Of a stretch of 64,000 nt of DNA, positions 19,355 through 28,869 are shown piece by piece. The translations under genes were made by a program, and so were the position numbers. Origin of the DNA: Streptomyces marincola (lineage in GTDB: Bacteria; Actinomycetota; Actinomycetes; Streptomycetales; Streptomycetaceae); assembly GCF_020410765.1 (NCBI RefSeq), contig NZ_CP084541.1:5572001-5636000 (forward strand). Reading direction: 5' to 3'. The notes beneath the pieces were generated by a model. That model saw only the letters and a program-made list of their open reading frames with translations. It made no database searches and was not told the origin of the DNA. Position 1 is the first letter of the stretch; every line of letters starts with the position of its first letter.

Positions 19355-21808
19355 TCACAGCGGCGCGCCGACCACCGCGACGGGCTTGTCCAGCGGCGTT
19401 CCCGAGCCGTCGCGGCGCGGATCGGGCTCGGGCAGGTCCAGGGGCGCTCCCGAGGCCGCCGCGGCCCGCGCGGGCATCGGCCCGGCCCAGGCGAACGTCA
19501 GCCGCTCCTCGCCCTTGAGGAACCGCTGGCAGCGCACCCCGCCGGTGGCGCGCCCCTTGCGCGGGTACTGGTCGAACGGCGTCAGCTTCGCCGTGCCGAA
19601 CGCGTCGTCGAGCGTGCCGCTGCCGCCCGCCACGGTGAACACCGCCGCGTCCGCGGCCGGGTCCACCGCCGCGAACGACAGGACCCGGGCCCCCTCGGCC
19701 AGCTTGACGCCCGCCATGCCGCCCGCCGGCCGCCCCTGCGGCCGGACCTGGGAGGCCGGGTAGCGCAGCAGCTGCGCGTCACTGGTGATGAAGACCAGGT
19801 CCTCCTCGCCGGTGCGCAGCTCCACGGCGCCGACGATCCGGTCGCCCTCCCTGAGGGAGATGACCTCAAGCTCCTCCTTGTGGCCCGGGTAGTCGGGGAC
19901 GACCCGCTTGACCACCCCATGCTCCGTGCCGATGGCCAGGCCGGGCGAGGACTCGTCGAGCGTGGTCAGGCACACCACCCGCTCGTCGGGGCGCAGGGAG
20001 AGGAACTCGGCGACCTGCGCGCCGCCCGCCAGGCTCGGCGTCGCGGCGCCCTGCGGCAGCTGCGGGAGGTCGACCACGGACAGCCGCAGCAGCCGGCCCT
20101 CGGAGGTCACCGCGCCGACCTCGCCCCTGATGGTGGCGGGCGCGGCCGAGACGACCACGTCGTGCTTGCCGCGCCGCCCGCCGCGGCCCTCGCCGAACGC
20201 GCCGTCGCCGTCCTCGGTGCGGGCCAGCAGCCCGGTGGAGGACAGCAGCACCCGGCACGGGTCGTCGGACACTTCGAGCGGCACCACGTCGACGGCCGCG
20301 GCCTCGGACTCCAGCAGCCGCGTGCGGCGCGGCGTCCCGTACTTCTTGGCGACCTCGGCCAGCTCCGCGGAGACCAGCTTGCGCAGCTCGGCGTCCGACT
20401 CCAGGATGCGGGTCAGCTCGTCGATCTCCGTGTTCAGCCGGTCGCGCTCACTCTCCAGCTCGATCCGGTCGAACTTGGTCAGCCGCCGCAACGGCGTGTC
20501 CAGGATGTACTGGGTCTGCACCTCCGAGAGACCGAACCGCTCGATCAGGGCCTCCTTGGCCGCCGCCGCGTTCTCGCTGGAGCGGATCAGGCGGATGACC
20601 TCGTCGATGTCGAGCAGGGCGATCAGCAGGCCCTCGACGAGGTGCAGCCGGTCCCGCCGCTTTCCGCGCCTGAACTCGCTGCGCCGCCTGACCACGTCGA
20701 AGCGGTGGTCGACGTAGACCCGCAGCAGGTCGCGCAGGCCCATCGTCAGCGGCTGGCCGTCCACGAGCGCCACGTTGTTGATGCCGAAGGTCTCCTCCAT
20801 CGGCGTCAGCTTGTAGAGCTGGGCGAGCACGGCCTCGGGGTTGAACCCGTTCTTCACCTCGATGACCAGCCGGAGGCCGTGCTCGCGGTCCGTCAGGTCC
20901 TTGACGTCGGCGATGCCCTGGAGCTTCTTGGCGTTCACCAGGTCCTTGATCTTCCCGATGACCTTCTCGGGGCCGACGGCGAACGGCAGTTCGGTGACGA
21001 CGAGGCCGCGGCGGCGCGCCGAGACCTTCTCCTCGGTGACGGTCGCGCGCATGCGGAACGTGCCGCGGCCCGTCGCGTACGCGTCGCGGATGCCGTCGAG
21101 GCCGACGATCTGACCGCCCGTCGGCAGGTCGGGGCCCGGCACCATGCGCATCAGCGTGGCCAGGTCGGCGGCCGGGTGGCGGATCAGGTGCCTGGCCGCC
21201 GCGATGACCTCGACGAGGTTGTGCGGCGGCATGTTGGTGGCCATGCCGACCGCGATGCCGCTGGCGCCGTTCACCAGGAGGTTGGGGTAGGCGGCCGGGA
21301 GCGCGACCGGCTCGCGTTCGCTGCCGTCGTAGTTCGGCGCGAAGTCGACCGTGTCCTCGTCGATGGACTCCACCATCAGCCCGGCCGCGGGCGCCGAGCG
21401 GCACTCGGTGTACCGCATGGCGGCCGGCGGGTCGTCGTTGCCCAGGGAACCGAAGTTCCCATGGCCGTCGACCAGGGGCAGCCGCATCGAGAACGGCTGG
21501 GCCATGCGGACGAGCGCGTCGTAGATGGCCGAGTCGCCGTGCGGGTGCAGCTTGCCCATCACCTCGCCGACGACGCGGGCGCACTTGACGTAGTTGCGGT
21601 CGGGCCGCAGGCCCATGTCGTGCATCTGGTAGAGGATGCGCCGGTGCACCGGCTTCATCCCGTCCCGCGCGTCGGGCAGCGCGCGGGAGTAGATCACCGA
21701 GTAGGCGTACTCAAGGAAAGAGCCCTGCATCTCATCGACGACGTCGATGTCCAGAATGCGCTCCTCGAACTCCTCGGGAGGCGGGGACTTCGTACTGCGG
21801 CGGGCCAT
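19355..21808 (-). CDS. parC: DNA topoisomerase IV subunit A (GyrA-type)
   Basis: This 817-residue protein is the DNA-breaking subunit of topoisomerase IV. The start MARRSTKSPPPEEFEE has GAAGGAG upstream and begins the conserved region. The winged-helix and tower domains follow, with the QRDR-like segment HPHGDSAIYDALVRMAQPFS and the catalytic Tyr in AAMRYTECR near residue 130. The GyrA-box QRRGGKG typical of true GyrA is not seen; C-terminal blade-like repeats such as LVFITSDAQLLRYPASQVRP are present, which fits ParC. It lies on the opposite strand from parE, with only the CobW gene between them, and diverges from the M16 peptidase pair. Confidence 0.93.
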   Translation of the reverse strand: MARRSTKSPPPEEFEERILDIDVVDEMQGSFLEYAYSVIYSRALPDARDGMKPVHRRILYQMHDMGLRPDRNYVKCARVVGEVMGKLHPHGDSAIYDALVRMAQPFSMRLPLVDGHGNFGSLGNDDPPAAMRYTECRSAPAAGLMVESIDEDTVDFAPNYDGSEREPVALPAAYPNLLVNGASGIAVGMATNMPPHNLVEVIAAARHLIRHPAADLATLMRMVPGPDLPTGGQIVGLDGIRDAYATGRGTFRMRATVTEEKVSARRRGLVVTELPFAVGPEKVIGKIKDLVNAKKLQGIADVKDLTDREHGLRLVIEVKNGFNPEAVLAQLYKLTPMEETFGINNVALVDGQPLTMGLRDLLRVYVDHRFDVVRRRSEFRRGKRRDRLHLVEGLLIALLDIDEVIRLIRSSENAAAAKEALIERFGLSEVQTQYILDTPLRRLTKFDRIELESERDRLNTEIDELTRILESDAELRKLVSAELAEVAKKYGTPRRTRLLESEAAAVDVVPLEVSDDPCRVLLSSTGLLARTEDGDGAFGEGRGGRRGKHDVVVSAAPATIRGEVGAVTSEGRLLRLSVVDLPQLPQGAATPSLAGGAQVAEFLSLRPDERVVCLTTLDESSPGLAIGTEHGVVKRVVPDYPGHKEELEVISLREGDRIVGAVELRTGEEDLVFITSDAQLLRYPASQVRPQGRPAGGMAGVKLAEGARVLSFAAVDPAADAAVFTVAGGSGTLDDAFGTAKLTPFDQYPRKGRATGGVRCQRFLKGEERLTFAWAGPMPARAAAASGAPLDLPEPDPRRDGSGTPLDKPVAVVGAPL

Positions 21809-21950
21809 CGCGGCAGGGCTCCTTCGTACGGGTGGTCGGGGTTGCTGCGGACCATTGTGGACCGCGGTTCCGACAACCGGGAACTTCGCACGCCCCGCCT
21901 CACCTTGCATAAGGTGACGTAGACCTCGACCGACCGAGCGAAGGGACCCC

Positions 21951-23309
21951 ATGCCCATGGGCCACACGGCCACCCCAGAGGAGTCCGTCGGCGGGCTCTC
22001 AGCGACCGAGCACCGGCTGGCCAACGGCCTGCGCGTGGTGCTCTCCGAGGATCACCTGACCCCCGTCGCCGCCGTCTGCCTCTGGTACGACGTCGGCTCA
22101 CGCCACGAGGTCGAGGGCCGCACGGGCCTGGCGCACCTTTTCGAGCACCTCATGTTCCAGGGGTCGCAGCAGGTCAAGGGCAGCGGACACTTCGAACTCG
22201 TGCAGGGCGCCGGCGGCTCGCTCAACGGCACGACCAGCTTCGAACGCACCAACTACTTCGAGACGATGCCCGCCCACCAGCTCGAACTCGCCCTCTGGCT
22301 TGAAGCGGACCGGATGGGCACGCTGCTGACGGCGCTGGACGAGGAGTCCTTGGAGAACCAGCGCGACGTCGTCAAGAACGAACGCCGCCAGCGTTACGAC
22401 AACGTGCCCTACGGCACCGCGTTCGAGCGCCTGACCGCCATGGTCTACCCCGAGGGCCACCCGTACCACCACCTGCCGATCGGCTCGATGGCCGACCTGG
22501 ACGCGGCGTCGCTCGCGGACGCGCAGGAGTTCTTCCGCACCTACTACGCGCCGAACAACGCGGTGCTCGCCGTCGTCGGGGACATCGACCCCGAGACCAC
22601 CCTGGCCTGGGTGGAGAAGTACTTCGGCTCCATCCCCTCCCACGACGGCAAGCGCCCGCCGCGCGACGGCTCGCTGCCCGACACGCTCGGCGGCGAGACG
22701 CGCGAGCTGCTGCGCGAGGACGTTCCCGCGCGGGCCCTGATGGCGGCCTACCGGCTGCCGCGGGACGGCGTGCGCGAGGCCGACGCGGCCGACCTGGCGC
22801 TCACCGTGCTCGGCGGCGGCGAGTCCTCGCGGCTGCACAACCGCCTGGTCAGGCGCGACCGCACCGCCGTCGCCGTCGGCTTCGGCATGCTCAGGCTGTC
22901 CGGCGCGCCCTCCATGGGCTGGCTGGACGTCAAGACCTCGGGCGACGCGGAGATCGCCGCCATCGACGCCGCCGTGGACGAGGAACTGGCCCGGTTCGCC
23001 GCCGAGGGGCCGACACCCGAGGAGATGGAGCGCGCGCAGGCGCAGTTGGAGCGCGAGTGGCTCGACCGCCTCGCGACCGTCGGCGGGCGCGCCGACGAGC
23101 TGTGCAAGTACGCGGTCCTCTTCGGCGATCCGCAGCTCGCGCTCACCGCGGTGCGGCGGATCCTCGACGTCACCCCCGAGGAGGTCAAGGCGGTCGCGGC
23201 GGCGCGGCTGCGCCCGGACAACCGCGCGGTGCTCGTCTACGAGCCCACAGGGGACCCGGCGGACACGGACACGGAAGAGCAGGACGCGACCGAAGGGGCG
23301 GACCAGTGA
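21951..23309 (+). CDS. M16-family zinc metallopeptidase (catalytic subunit type)
   Basis: The 452-residue protein belongs to the pitrilysin/mitochondrial-processing-peptidase family. The inverted zinc motif HxxEH is intact in GLAHLFEHLMFQGS near residue 65, and the third ligand is the Glu in VVKNERRQR about 75 residues later. Two M16 half-domains are present (about 15-190 and 195-420). No signal peptide is evident, so it probably acts in the cytoplasm. It starts at ATG with AAGGGA upstream, or six nt later. The next gene overlaps its stop (GTGA) and encodes a second M16 protein lacking the zinc motif, so the two likely form a heterodimer. The substrate is unknown. Confidence 0.92.
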   Translation: MPMGHTATPEESVGGLSATEHRLANGLRVVLSEDHLTPVAAVCLWYDVGSRHEVEGRTGLAHLFEHLMFQGSQQVKGSGHFELVQGAGGSLNGTTSFERTNYFETMPAHQLELALWLEADRMGTLLTALDEESLENQRDVVKNERRQRYDNVPYGTAFERLTAMVYPEGHPYHHLPIGSMADLDAASLADAQEFFRTYYAPNNAVLAVVGDIDPETTLAWVEKYFGSIPSHDGKRPPRDGSLPDTLGGETRELLREDVPARALMAAYRLPRDGVREADAADLALTVLGGGESSRLHNRLVRRDRTAVAVGFGMLRLSGAPSMGWLDVKTSGDAEIAAIDAAVDEELARFAAEGPTPEEMERAQAQLEREWLDRLATVGGRADELCKYAVLFGDPQLALTAVRRILDVTPEEVKAVAAARLRPDNRAVLVYEPTGDPADTDTEEQDATEGADQ

Positions 23310-24694
23310 CCGACGTCACCTCCACCATGCAGCTCCACCCGCGGCCGACCGCGGGCACCCCGCGGCCGTGGGCGTTCCCCGCCCCCGAGCGCGGGGCGCT
23401 GCCCAACGGGCTGACCGTGCTGCGCTGCCACCGCCCCGGCCAGCGGGTGATCGCGGTCGAGGTCAGCCTGACCGCGCCGCTGGCGGCCGAGCCCACCGGG
23501 CAGGAGGGCGTGGCCACGATCATGGCGCGGGCCCTCTCCGAGGGCACCGACCGGCACAGCGCCGAGGAGTTCGCCGCCGAGCTGGAACGGTACGGCGCGA
23601 CGCTCGACACGTTCGCCGACCACCCGGGCGTACGGGTCTCGCTCGAAGTCCCGGCCTCGCGCCTCACCAAGGCTTTGGGGCTGCTCGCCGACGCGCTGCG
23701 CGCCCCGGCCTTCGCGGAGAGCGAGATCGAGCGGCTGGTCGCCAACCGGCTCGACGAGATCCCGCACGAGCTGGCCAACCCCGGGCGCCGCGCGGCGGTG
23801 GCGCTGTACGACACGCTGTTCCCCGCGGACTCCCGGCTGGCGCGGCCCCGGCAGGGCACCGCGGAGTCCGTGGCGCGGATCGACGCCAAGTCGGTGCGCG
23901 CCTTCTACGAGGCGCACGTGCGGCCGTCGGCCGCCACGGTCGTCGTGGTCGGCGACCTGACGGGCATCGACCTCGACGCGGCGCTGCTCGGCACCCTGGG
24001 CGCGTGGACCGGGCCTGCCGCGGGGCCGCCCGTCTGGGCGCCGTTCAGCGCCGACGACACCGGCCGCGTCGTCATCGTGGACCGGCCGGGAGCCGTGCAG
24101 ACCCAGCTGCTCATCGCGCGGCTCGGCCAGGACCGGCACGACCCGGCCTACCCGGCGCGGCGCCTGGGGATCTACTGCCTGGGCGGGACGATCACCTCCC
24201 GCCTCGACCGCGTGCTGCGCGAGGAGAAGGGCTACACCTACGGCATCAGGTCCTTCAGCCAGGTGCTGCGCTCGCGCGCCGACGGCGCGGGCGCGGCGCT
24301 GCTCGGCATCCGCGGTTCGGTGGCCACGGACGTGACCGGGCCCGCGCTCGCCGACCTGTGGCGCGTGCTGCGCGAGCTCGCCGAGGGCGGGCTCACCGAG
24401 GAGGAGCGGGACGCCGCCGTGCAGTACCTGGTGGGGGTCGCGCCGCTGAGCTTCGAGACGGCGGCCGCGGTCGCCGGAACGCTGGCGGACCAGGTCGAGG
24501 AGGAGCTGCCGGACGACTACCAGGCCACGCTGTACGCGCGCCTCGCCGACACGGGCGCCGTCGAGGCCACCGCGGCGGTGGTGCGGGCGTTCCCCGTCGA
24601 CCGCCTGGTGACGGTCCTGGTCGGTGACGCCTCGCAGATCGCGGAACCCGTACGGGAGCTGGGCATCGGCGAGGTGACCGTGGTGGCCGGCTGA
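23306..24694 (+). CDS. M16-family protein lacking the zinc motif (non-catalytic partner)
   Basis: This 462-residue protein has the M16 fold but no HxxEH: the equivalent region reads GQEGVATIMARALSEGTD. In family heterodimers the partner subunit supplies an Arg/Tyr pair; the C-terminal half has a candidate in EEKGYTYGIRSFSQVLRSR. Translation begins at a GTG overlapping the stop of the catalytic subunit gene by 4 nt, which favours coupled synthesis in equal amounts. The N-terminal 25 residues are a variable linker. The pair is an old, widespread actinobacterial arrangement, but its substrate is not established. A long GC-rich hairpin follows the stop. Confidence 0.88.
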   Translation: MTDVTSTMQLHPRPTAGTPRPWAFPAPERGALPNGLTVLRCHRPGQRVIAVEVSLTAPLAAEPTGQEGVATIMARALSEGTDRHSAEEFAAELERYGATLDTFADHPGVRVSLEVPASRLTKALGLLADALRAPAFAESEIERLVANRLDEIPHELANPGRRAAVALYDTLFPADSRLARPRQGTAESVARIDAKSVRAFYEAHVRPSAATVVVVGDLTGIDLDAALLGTLGAWTGPAAGPPVWAPFSADDTGRVVIVDRPGAVQTQLLIARLGQDRHDPAYPARRLGIYCLGGTITSRLDRVLREEKGYTYGIRSFSQVLRSRADGAGAALLGIRGSVATDVTGPALADLWRVLRELAEGGLTEEERDAAVQYLVGVAPLSFETAAAVAGTLADQVEEELPDDYQATLYARLADTGAVEATAAVVRAFPVDRLVTVLVGDASQIAEPVRELGIGEVTVVAG

Positions 24695-24703
24695 CGTCGG
24701 CCG

Positions 24704-24756
24704 GGCGCGGCGGGCGCGTCCCCCCGGCGGCCGGCCGCCGGGGCGCCCGCCGCGCC
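24704..24756 (+). terminator. Hairpin terminator after the M16 pair
   Basis: A perfect 14-bp inverted repeat (arms 24704-24717 and 24743-24756) encloses a second perfect stem, CCCCGGCGG with CCGCCGGGG. It begins 10 nt after the M16 stop. Confidence 0.75.
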
Positions 24757-24922
24757 GCCCCCGTGCGCTCCCGGCGCACGTTCTTCCGGTGTTTACGGCC
24801 GAAAATCGGTGCATTTTCCCGGAGCGGTATCGGCATTTCCCGTGTTGTGCCATACAGTTCAGGGCAGTGAACCGGTGGTATTGCGACAGGGCTGGCGCCG
24901 GAATGTCTGTGGGGGTTGTTCC

Positions 24923-25600
24923 ATGCGTATCTCCGCGCACACGGTATGCACGGCGATCCGTGACGACATCGTCGGCGGCGTTCTGCCGCCCGGTGCCAGG
25001 CTGGCGGAGGAACAGCTCGCGCAGCGTTACGGCGTCTCGCGGGTGCCGGTGCGCGAGGCACTGCGGACACTGGAGTCCGAGGGGTTCGTGGTCTCCCGGC
25101 GGCACGCGGGGGCGTGCGTGGCGCAGCCGGGCGACCGGGAGGCGGCCGACCTGCTGGACATCAGGGCCCTGCTGGAGCCGCTCGGCGCGGCCAGGGCCGC
25201 GCAGCGCCGCACGGAGGCGCACCTGAAGGTGCTGCGCGGATTGGTGCGGCTGGGCCGCCAGCGCGCAGGCCAGGGGCAGGAGGCGGACCTCAGGTCGCTG
25301 GGGGACTGGTTCCACGAGACGGTCGCGCAGGCCACGGGCAACCCCGGTCTCACCGCGATGCTCGTGCAGCTGCGGCGCAAGGTGACCTGGCTGTACGCGG
25401 GCGAGCCCCTGTCCCGGGCCGTGAGCCTGTGGCAGGAGCGGGGCGCCCTGGTCGACGCCATCGCGCGCGGTGACGCGGAGCGCGCGCGGATGCTGTCGGC
25501 CGCGCAGCTGGAACGGGCGAATCCGGCCCGCAGACAGTTCCGCCCCGTGGGCGTGAGAGGTCAGAAACCTGCTGTCAACACAGCGCGTGGCCAGATTTAA
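24923..25600 (+). CDS. GntR-family transcriptional regulator (FCD type)
   Basis: The 225-residue regulator has an N-terminal winged helix (about residues 5-70) with EEQLAQRYGVSRVPVREALR and a C-terminal FCD-like helical domain. Ligand- or metal-site His residues are suggested by LGDWFHETVAQATGNPG. I placed the start at the ATG giving MRISAHTVCTAIRDD, where similarity to the family begins; sequence upstream is A/T-richer and looks like promoter DNA. It is transcribed alone and converges with the HPr gene across a hairpin. The ligand is not evident; the proximity to HPr raises a link to carbon supply, but that is only location. Confidence 0.88.
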   Translation: MRISAHTVCTAIRDDIVGGVLPPGARLAEEQLAQRYGVSRVPVREALRTLESEGFVVSRRHAGACVAQPGDREAADLLDIRALLEPLGAARAAQRRTEAHLKVLRGLVRLGRQRAGQGQEADLRSLGDWFHETVAQATGNPGLTAMLVQLRRKVTWLYAGEPLSRAVSLWQERGALVDAIARGDAERARMLSAAQLERANPARRQFRPVGVRGQKPAVNTARGQI

Positions 25601-25638
25601 CAGCGACCGTATACATATGGGTCACCGACCCGGTAATT

Positions 25639-25700
25639 CCGCCGCCGGAATCCTGGGCGCAAATAGCGCTGCCCGAATTACTCGCCGAATCCGGCGGCGG
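25639..25700. terminator. Bidirectional hairpin between GntR and HPr genes
   Basis: An 11-bp perfect inverted repeat (arms 25639-25649 and 25690-25700) encloses a further GGGC/GCCC pairing. A TGTTTT run follows the distal arm, unusual here, and favours termination in the + direction. Confidence 0.65.
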
Positions 25701-25706
25701 CTGTTT

Positions 25707-25997
25707 TCACACCGTTTCCGGGAGTTCTTCGAGGCCCTCGGAAACGAGCTTCGCCAGCCGGTCGAGCGCCGCCTCGGCCGCCGCCGCGTCGGCCGCGGTC
25801 GACGCGAGCACGATCTCCTCGCCGCCCTCGGCGCCCAGGCTCAGCACGGCGAGCATCGAGGCGGCGTTGACGGGTGCGCCGCCCGCGCGCGCGACGCTCA
25901 CCGGCACGCCGGCTGCCGTCGCGGCACGGACGAAGATCGAGGCGGGACGGGCGTGCAGCCCTTCGGCCCAGCCAATGGTGACGCGGCGCTCGGCCAT
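25707..25997 (-). CDS. ptsH: Phosphocarrier protein HPr of the PTS
   Basis: The 96-residue protein carries phosphate from enzyme I to sugar-specific EIIA proteins. The active-site segment is WAEGLHARPASIFVRA, with the phosphorylated His at residue 15. The Ser region around residue 47 reads VNAASMLAVLSLGA, where the Ser is at the position regulated in Gram-positive HPr proteins, though streptomycetes are not known to use HPr kinase strongly. The length is slightly above the usual 85-90 because of an Ala-rich helix. It diverges from the GNAT/synthetase fusion gene over 99 nt, and no other PTS gene is present. Confidence 0.95.
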   Translation of the reverse strand: MAERRVTIGWAEGLHARPASIFVRAATAAGVPVSVARAGGAPVNAASMLAVLSLGAEGGEEIVLASTAADAAAAEAALDRLAKLVSEGLEELPETV

Positions 25998-26096
25998 GGT
26001 GGTGTCCTTAAGGGTTGAACGGACATGCGGACGCGGTGTCCCCGGCGGGAGACGCCGAGCCTCCCGTCCGGACACGGTCAACCGTACGCTGAAGCC

Positions 26097-28811
26097 ATGC
26101 GCATGCCCGCCCAGCCTCCCTACCCGGCGCACTGGGAAGCCGACGTGGTGCTGCGCGACGGCGGCACCACGCACATCAGGCCCATCACGCCCGACGACGC
26201 GCGGCGCCTGGTCGGCTTCTACGAGCGGGTCTCCGACCAGTCGAAGTACTACCGCTTCTTCGCCCCCTACCCCCGGCTCTCCGACCGGGACGTGCACCGG
26301 TTCACCCATCACGACTACGTGGACCGGGTCGGCCTCGCGGCCACGGTGGGCGGCGAGTTCCTCGCCACCGTGCGCTACGACCGGGTGGACGGGAACGGCC
26401 GCGCGGCCCCGGCGCCCGCGGACCGCGCGGAGGTGGCGTTCCTGGTGCAGGACGCCCACCAGGGCCGGGGCCTGGCCTCCGTGCTGCTCGAACACATCGC
26501 CGCGGTCGCGCGGGAACGCGGCATCCGCCGCTTCGAGGCCGAGGTGCTGCCCGCCAACGGCAAGATGATCAAGGTCTTCACCGACGCGGGCTACGTGCAG
26601 CGCCGCAGTTTCGCGGACGGCGCGGTCCACCTCTCCCTCGACCTCGAACCCACCGCCGAGTCGGTCGCCGTCATGCGCGCCAGGGAGCAGCGGGCCGAGG
26701 CCAGGTCGGTGGAACGGCTGCTCGCGCCGCGCAGCGTCGCCGTCATCGGCGCGGGCCGCGCCCCGGGCGGCGCCGGCCGGACGGTACTCGCGGGGCTGCG
26801 GTCCTGCGGGTTCCGCGGCGAGGTCTACGCCGTGAACGCGGCGCTGCCCGACGGCGCCACGGAACTCGGCGGCGTCCCGGCGTTCCGCTCGGTCCGCGAC
26901 ATCGGCGCCCCCGTTGACCTGGCCGTCGTCGCGGTGCCCGCGGACCGGGTGGCCGCCGTCACCGAGGACTGCGGCGAGCACGGCGTCCAGGGACTGCTCG
27001 TCCTGGCCGCCGGGCACACCCGCGACCAGCGGCGGGCGCTCGTCGCGCGAGCCCGCTCGTACGGCATGCGCGTCATCGGCCCGGGCGCCTTCGGCGTCAT
27101 CAACACCGCGTCGGACGTCCGCCTCAACGCCAGCCCCGCCCCGCGCCTGCCGCGCCGGGGCCGCATCGGCCTGTTCACCCAGTCCGCGGCCATCGGCATC
27201 GCCGTGCTCGACGAACTGGACGGGCGCGGGGCCGGCCTGTCCACGTTCCTCTCCGCGGGCAGCCGCGCCGACGTCTCGGGCAACGACGCGCTCCAGTTCT
27301 GGGACGAGGACCCGCACACCGGGGTCGTGCTCATGTACCTCGAATCCGTGGGCAACCCGCGCAAGTTCACCCGGCTCGCCCGGCGCACCGCGGCGGCCGG
27401 CACACCCGTCGTCGTGGTGCGCGGCGGGCGGCACAGCGGCGGCGCGCCGCCGCACGACCACGCCGTGCCCGCGGGAGGCGCGCCCGAGAGCACGGTGTCC
27501 GCGCTGCTCGCGCAGGCCGGGGTCATCGAGGCGGACACCGCCGTCGAACTCGTCGACACCGGCCTGCTGCTCGCCCACCAGCCCCTGCCGCGCGGCCCGC
27601 GCGTCGCCGTCATCGGCAACGCCGAGGCGCTCGCGCTCGTCGCCCACGACGCGTGCCGGGCCCATGCGCTCGCCCCGCTGCCGCCGGTCGTCCTCGGCGG
27701 CGCCGCGGACGCCGCGGACTTCGGGCGGGCGCTCGCCGCGGCCCTGCGGGACCCGGAGACCGACGCCGTCGTGGTCACCGCGGTGCCCGGCGCCGGGCTC
27801 GGGCGGCCGTCGGGGGCGGACCGGCTCGCCTCGGCGCTGGCCGACGCGGCGGCGGGCGCGGACAAGCCGGTCGTCGTGGCCCACCTGGCCCTGGACGGGC
27901 CGGCGGCCGGCCTCGCGGGACACGGCGTGCCGGCCTACCCCGCCGCGGAGCGCGCGGTCCGCGCCCTCGCCCACGCGGTGCGGCACGCCGCCTGGCGGAC
28001 CGGGGCCGCCGCCCCGGGCCGCGTTCCCCAGTTCGACGACATCGACGAGGCGCGCGCGGCCCGGCTGCTCGCGGGCGCCGCGCCCGCGGGCGCGGGCCCC
28101 GCCCGGCTGACGGACGAGGCGGCGCACGTGCTGCTGGCCGCCTACGGCATCGCCGTGGCGCCCGCGCTGCCCGCCGGCGACCCGGCCGCCGCGGCGGCCG
28201 CCGCCGCGCGCCTCGGCTACCCGGTGGCCCTCAAGAGCACGGCGCCGCACGCGCGGCACCGGGCCGATCTCGGCGGAGTGCGGCTCGGCCTGGCCACCGA
28301 GGGCGAACTGCGCCGCGCCTGGGCCGACCTCACCGGCCCGGGAGCCCCGCCCGCCGCGGCGGGCGAGCGGGCCGGCGCCCGGCACCCGCGCCCCGTCGTG
28401 CAGGCGATGGCGCCGCGCGGCGTCGACACGGTGGTGCGGGCCACCGCGGACCCCGCGATCGGCGCGGTCCTGTCGTTCGGCCTGGCCGGGCCGCCGTCGG
28501 AACTGCTCGGGGACGTCGGCCACCGGCTGCTCCCGGTCACCGACCGGGACGTCGCCGCGCTCGTCCGGTCCATCCGGGCCGCGCCCATGCTGTTCGGCTG
28601 GCGCGGGGCGCCCCCGGCCGACACGGCCGCGCTTGAGGAACTGCTGCTGCGGCTCGGCCGGTTGCTCGAAGACCGGCCGGAGGTCGCGGCGGTCGGGCTC
28701 GACCCGGTCGTGGTGGCGCCACGCGGAGTGACCGTGCTGTCCGCCGCCGTGACCGTCGCGCCGCCGCCCCCGCGCGCGGATCTCGGTCCGCGCCGTCTTC
28801 CCGCCTACTGA
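26097..28811 (+). CDS. GNAT acetyltransferase fused to an ADP-forming acyl-CoA synthetase-like protein
   Basis: This 904-residue protein joins an N-terminal GNAT acetyltransferase (about residues 15-185; acetyl-CoA loop in LVQDAHQGRGLASVLLEHIA) to a CoA-binding/succinyl-CoA-ligase-like unit (about 205-490) and an ATP-grasp domain (about 680-900). The layout resembles protein lysine acetyltransferases of the Pat type, but with GNAT first rather than last. The phospho-His loop of true ADP-forming synthetases, usually SHTGALAG, is altered here to HDHAVPAGGA, so synthetase activity is doubtful and a CoA-sensing role is more likely. The start ATG follows a -10-like TACGCT by 6 nt. It diverges from HPr. 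A role in protein acetylation is inferred, not shown. Confidence 0.88.
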   Translation: MRMPAQPPYPAHWEADVVLRDGGTTHIRPITPDDARRLVGFYERVSDQSKYYRFFAPYPRLSDRDVHRFTHHDYVDRVGLAATVGGEFLATVRYDRVDGNGRAAPAPADRAEVAFLVQDAHQGRGLASVLLEHIAAVARERGIRRFEAEVLPANGKMIKVFTDAGYVQRRSFADGAVHLSLDLEPTAESVAVMRAREQRAEARSVERLLAPRSVAVIGAGRAPGGAGRTVLAGLRSCGFRGEVYAVNAALPDGATELGGVPAFRSVRDIGAPVDLAVVAVPADRVAAVTEDCGEHGVQGLLVLAAGHTRDQRRALVARARSYGMRVIGPGAFGVINTASDVRLNASPAPRLPRRGRIGLFTQSAAIGIAVLDELDGRGAGLSTFLSAGSRADVSGNDALQFWDEDPHTGVVLMYLESVGNPRKFTRLARRTAAAGTPVVVVRGGRHSGGAPPHDHAVPAGGAPESTVSALLAQAGVIEADTAVELVDTGLLLAHQPLPRGPRVAVIGNAEALALVAHDACRAHALAPLPPVVLGGAADAADFGRALAAALRDPETDAVVVTAVPGAGLGRPSGADRLASALADAAAGADKPVVVAHLALDGPAAGLAGHGVPAYPAAERAVRALAHAVRHAAWRTGAAAPGRVPQFDDIDEARAARLLAGAAPAGAGPARLTDEAAHVLLAAYGIAVAPALPAGDPAAAAAAAARLGYPVALKSTAPHARHRADLGGVRLGLATEGELRRAWADLTGPGAPPAAAGERAGARHPRPVVQAMAPRGVDTVVRATADPAIGAVLSFGLAGPPSELLGDVGHRLLPVTDRDVAALVRSIRAAPMLFGWRGAPPADTAALEELLLRLGRLLEDRPEVAAVGLDPVVVAPRGVTVLSAAVTVAPPPPRADLGPRRLPAY

Positions 28812-28869
28812 TCCGCGCTGATCCGCAAGGGCCCTTCTCGCCGCGGAGCGGCCCCGTAGGATGGGGGCC

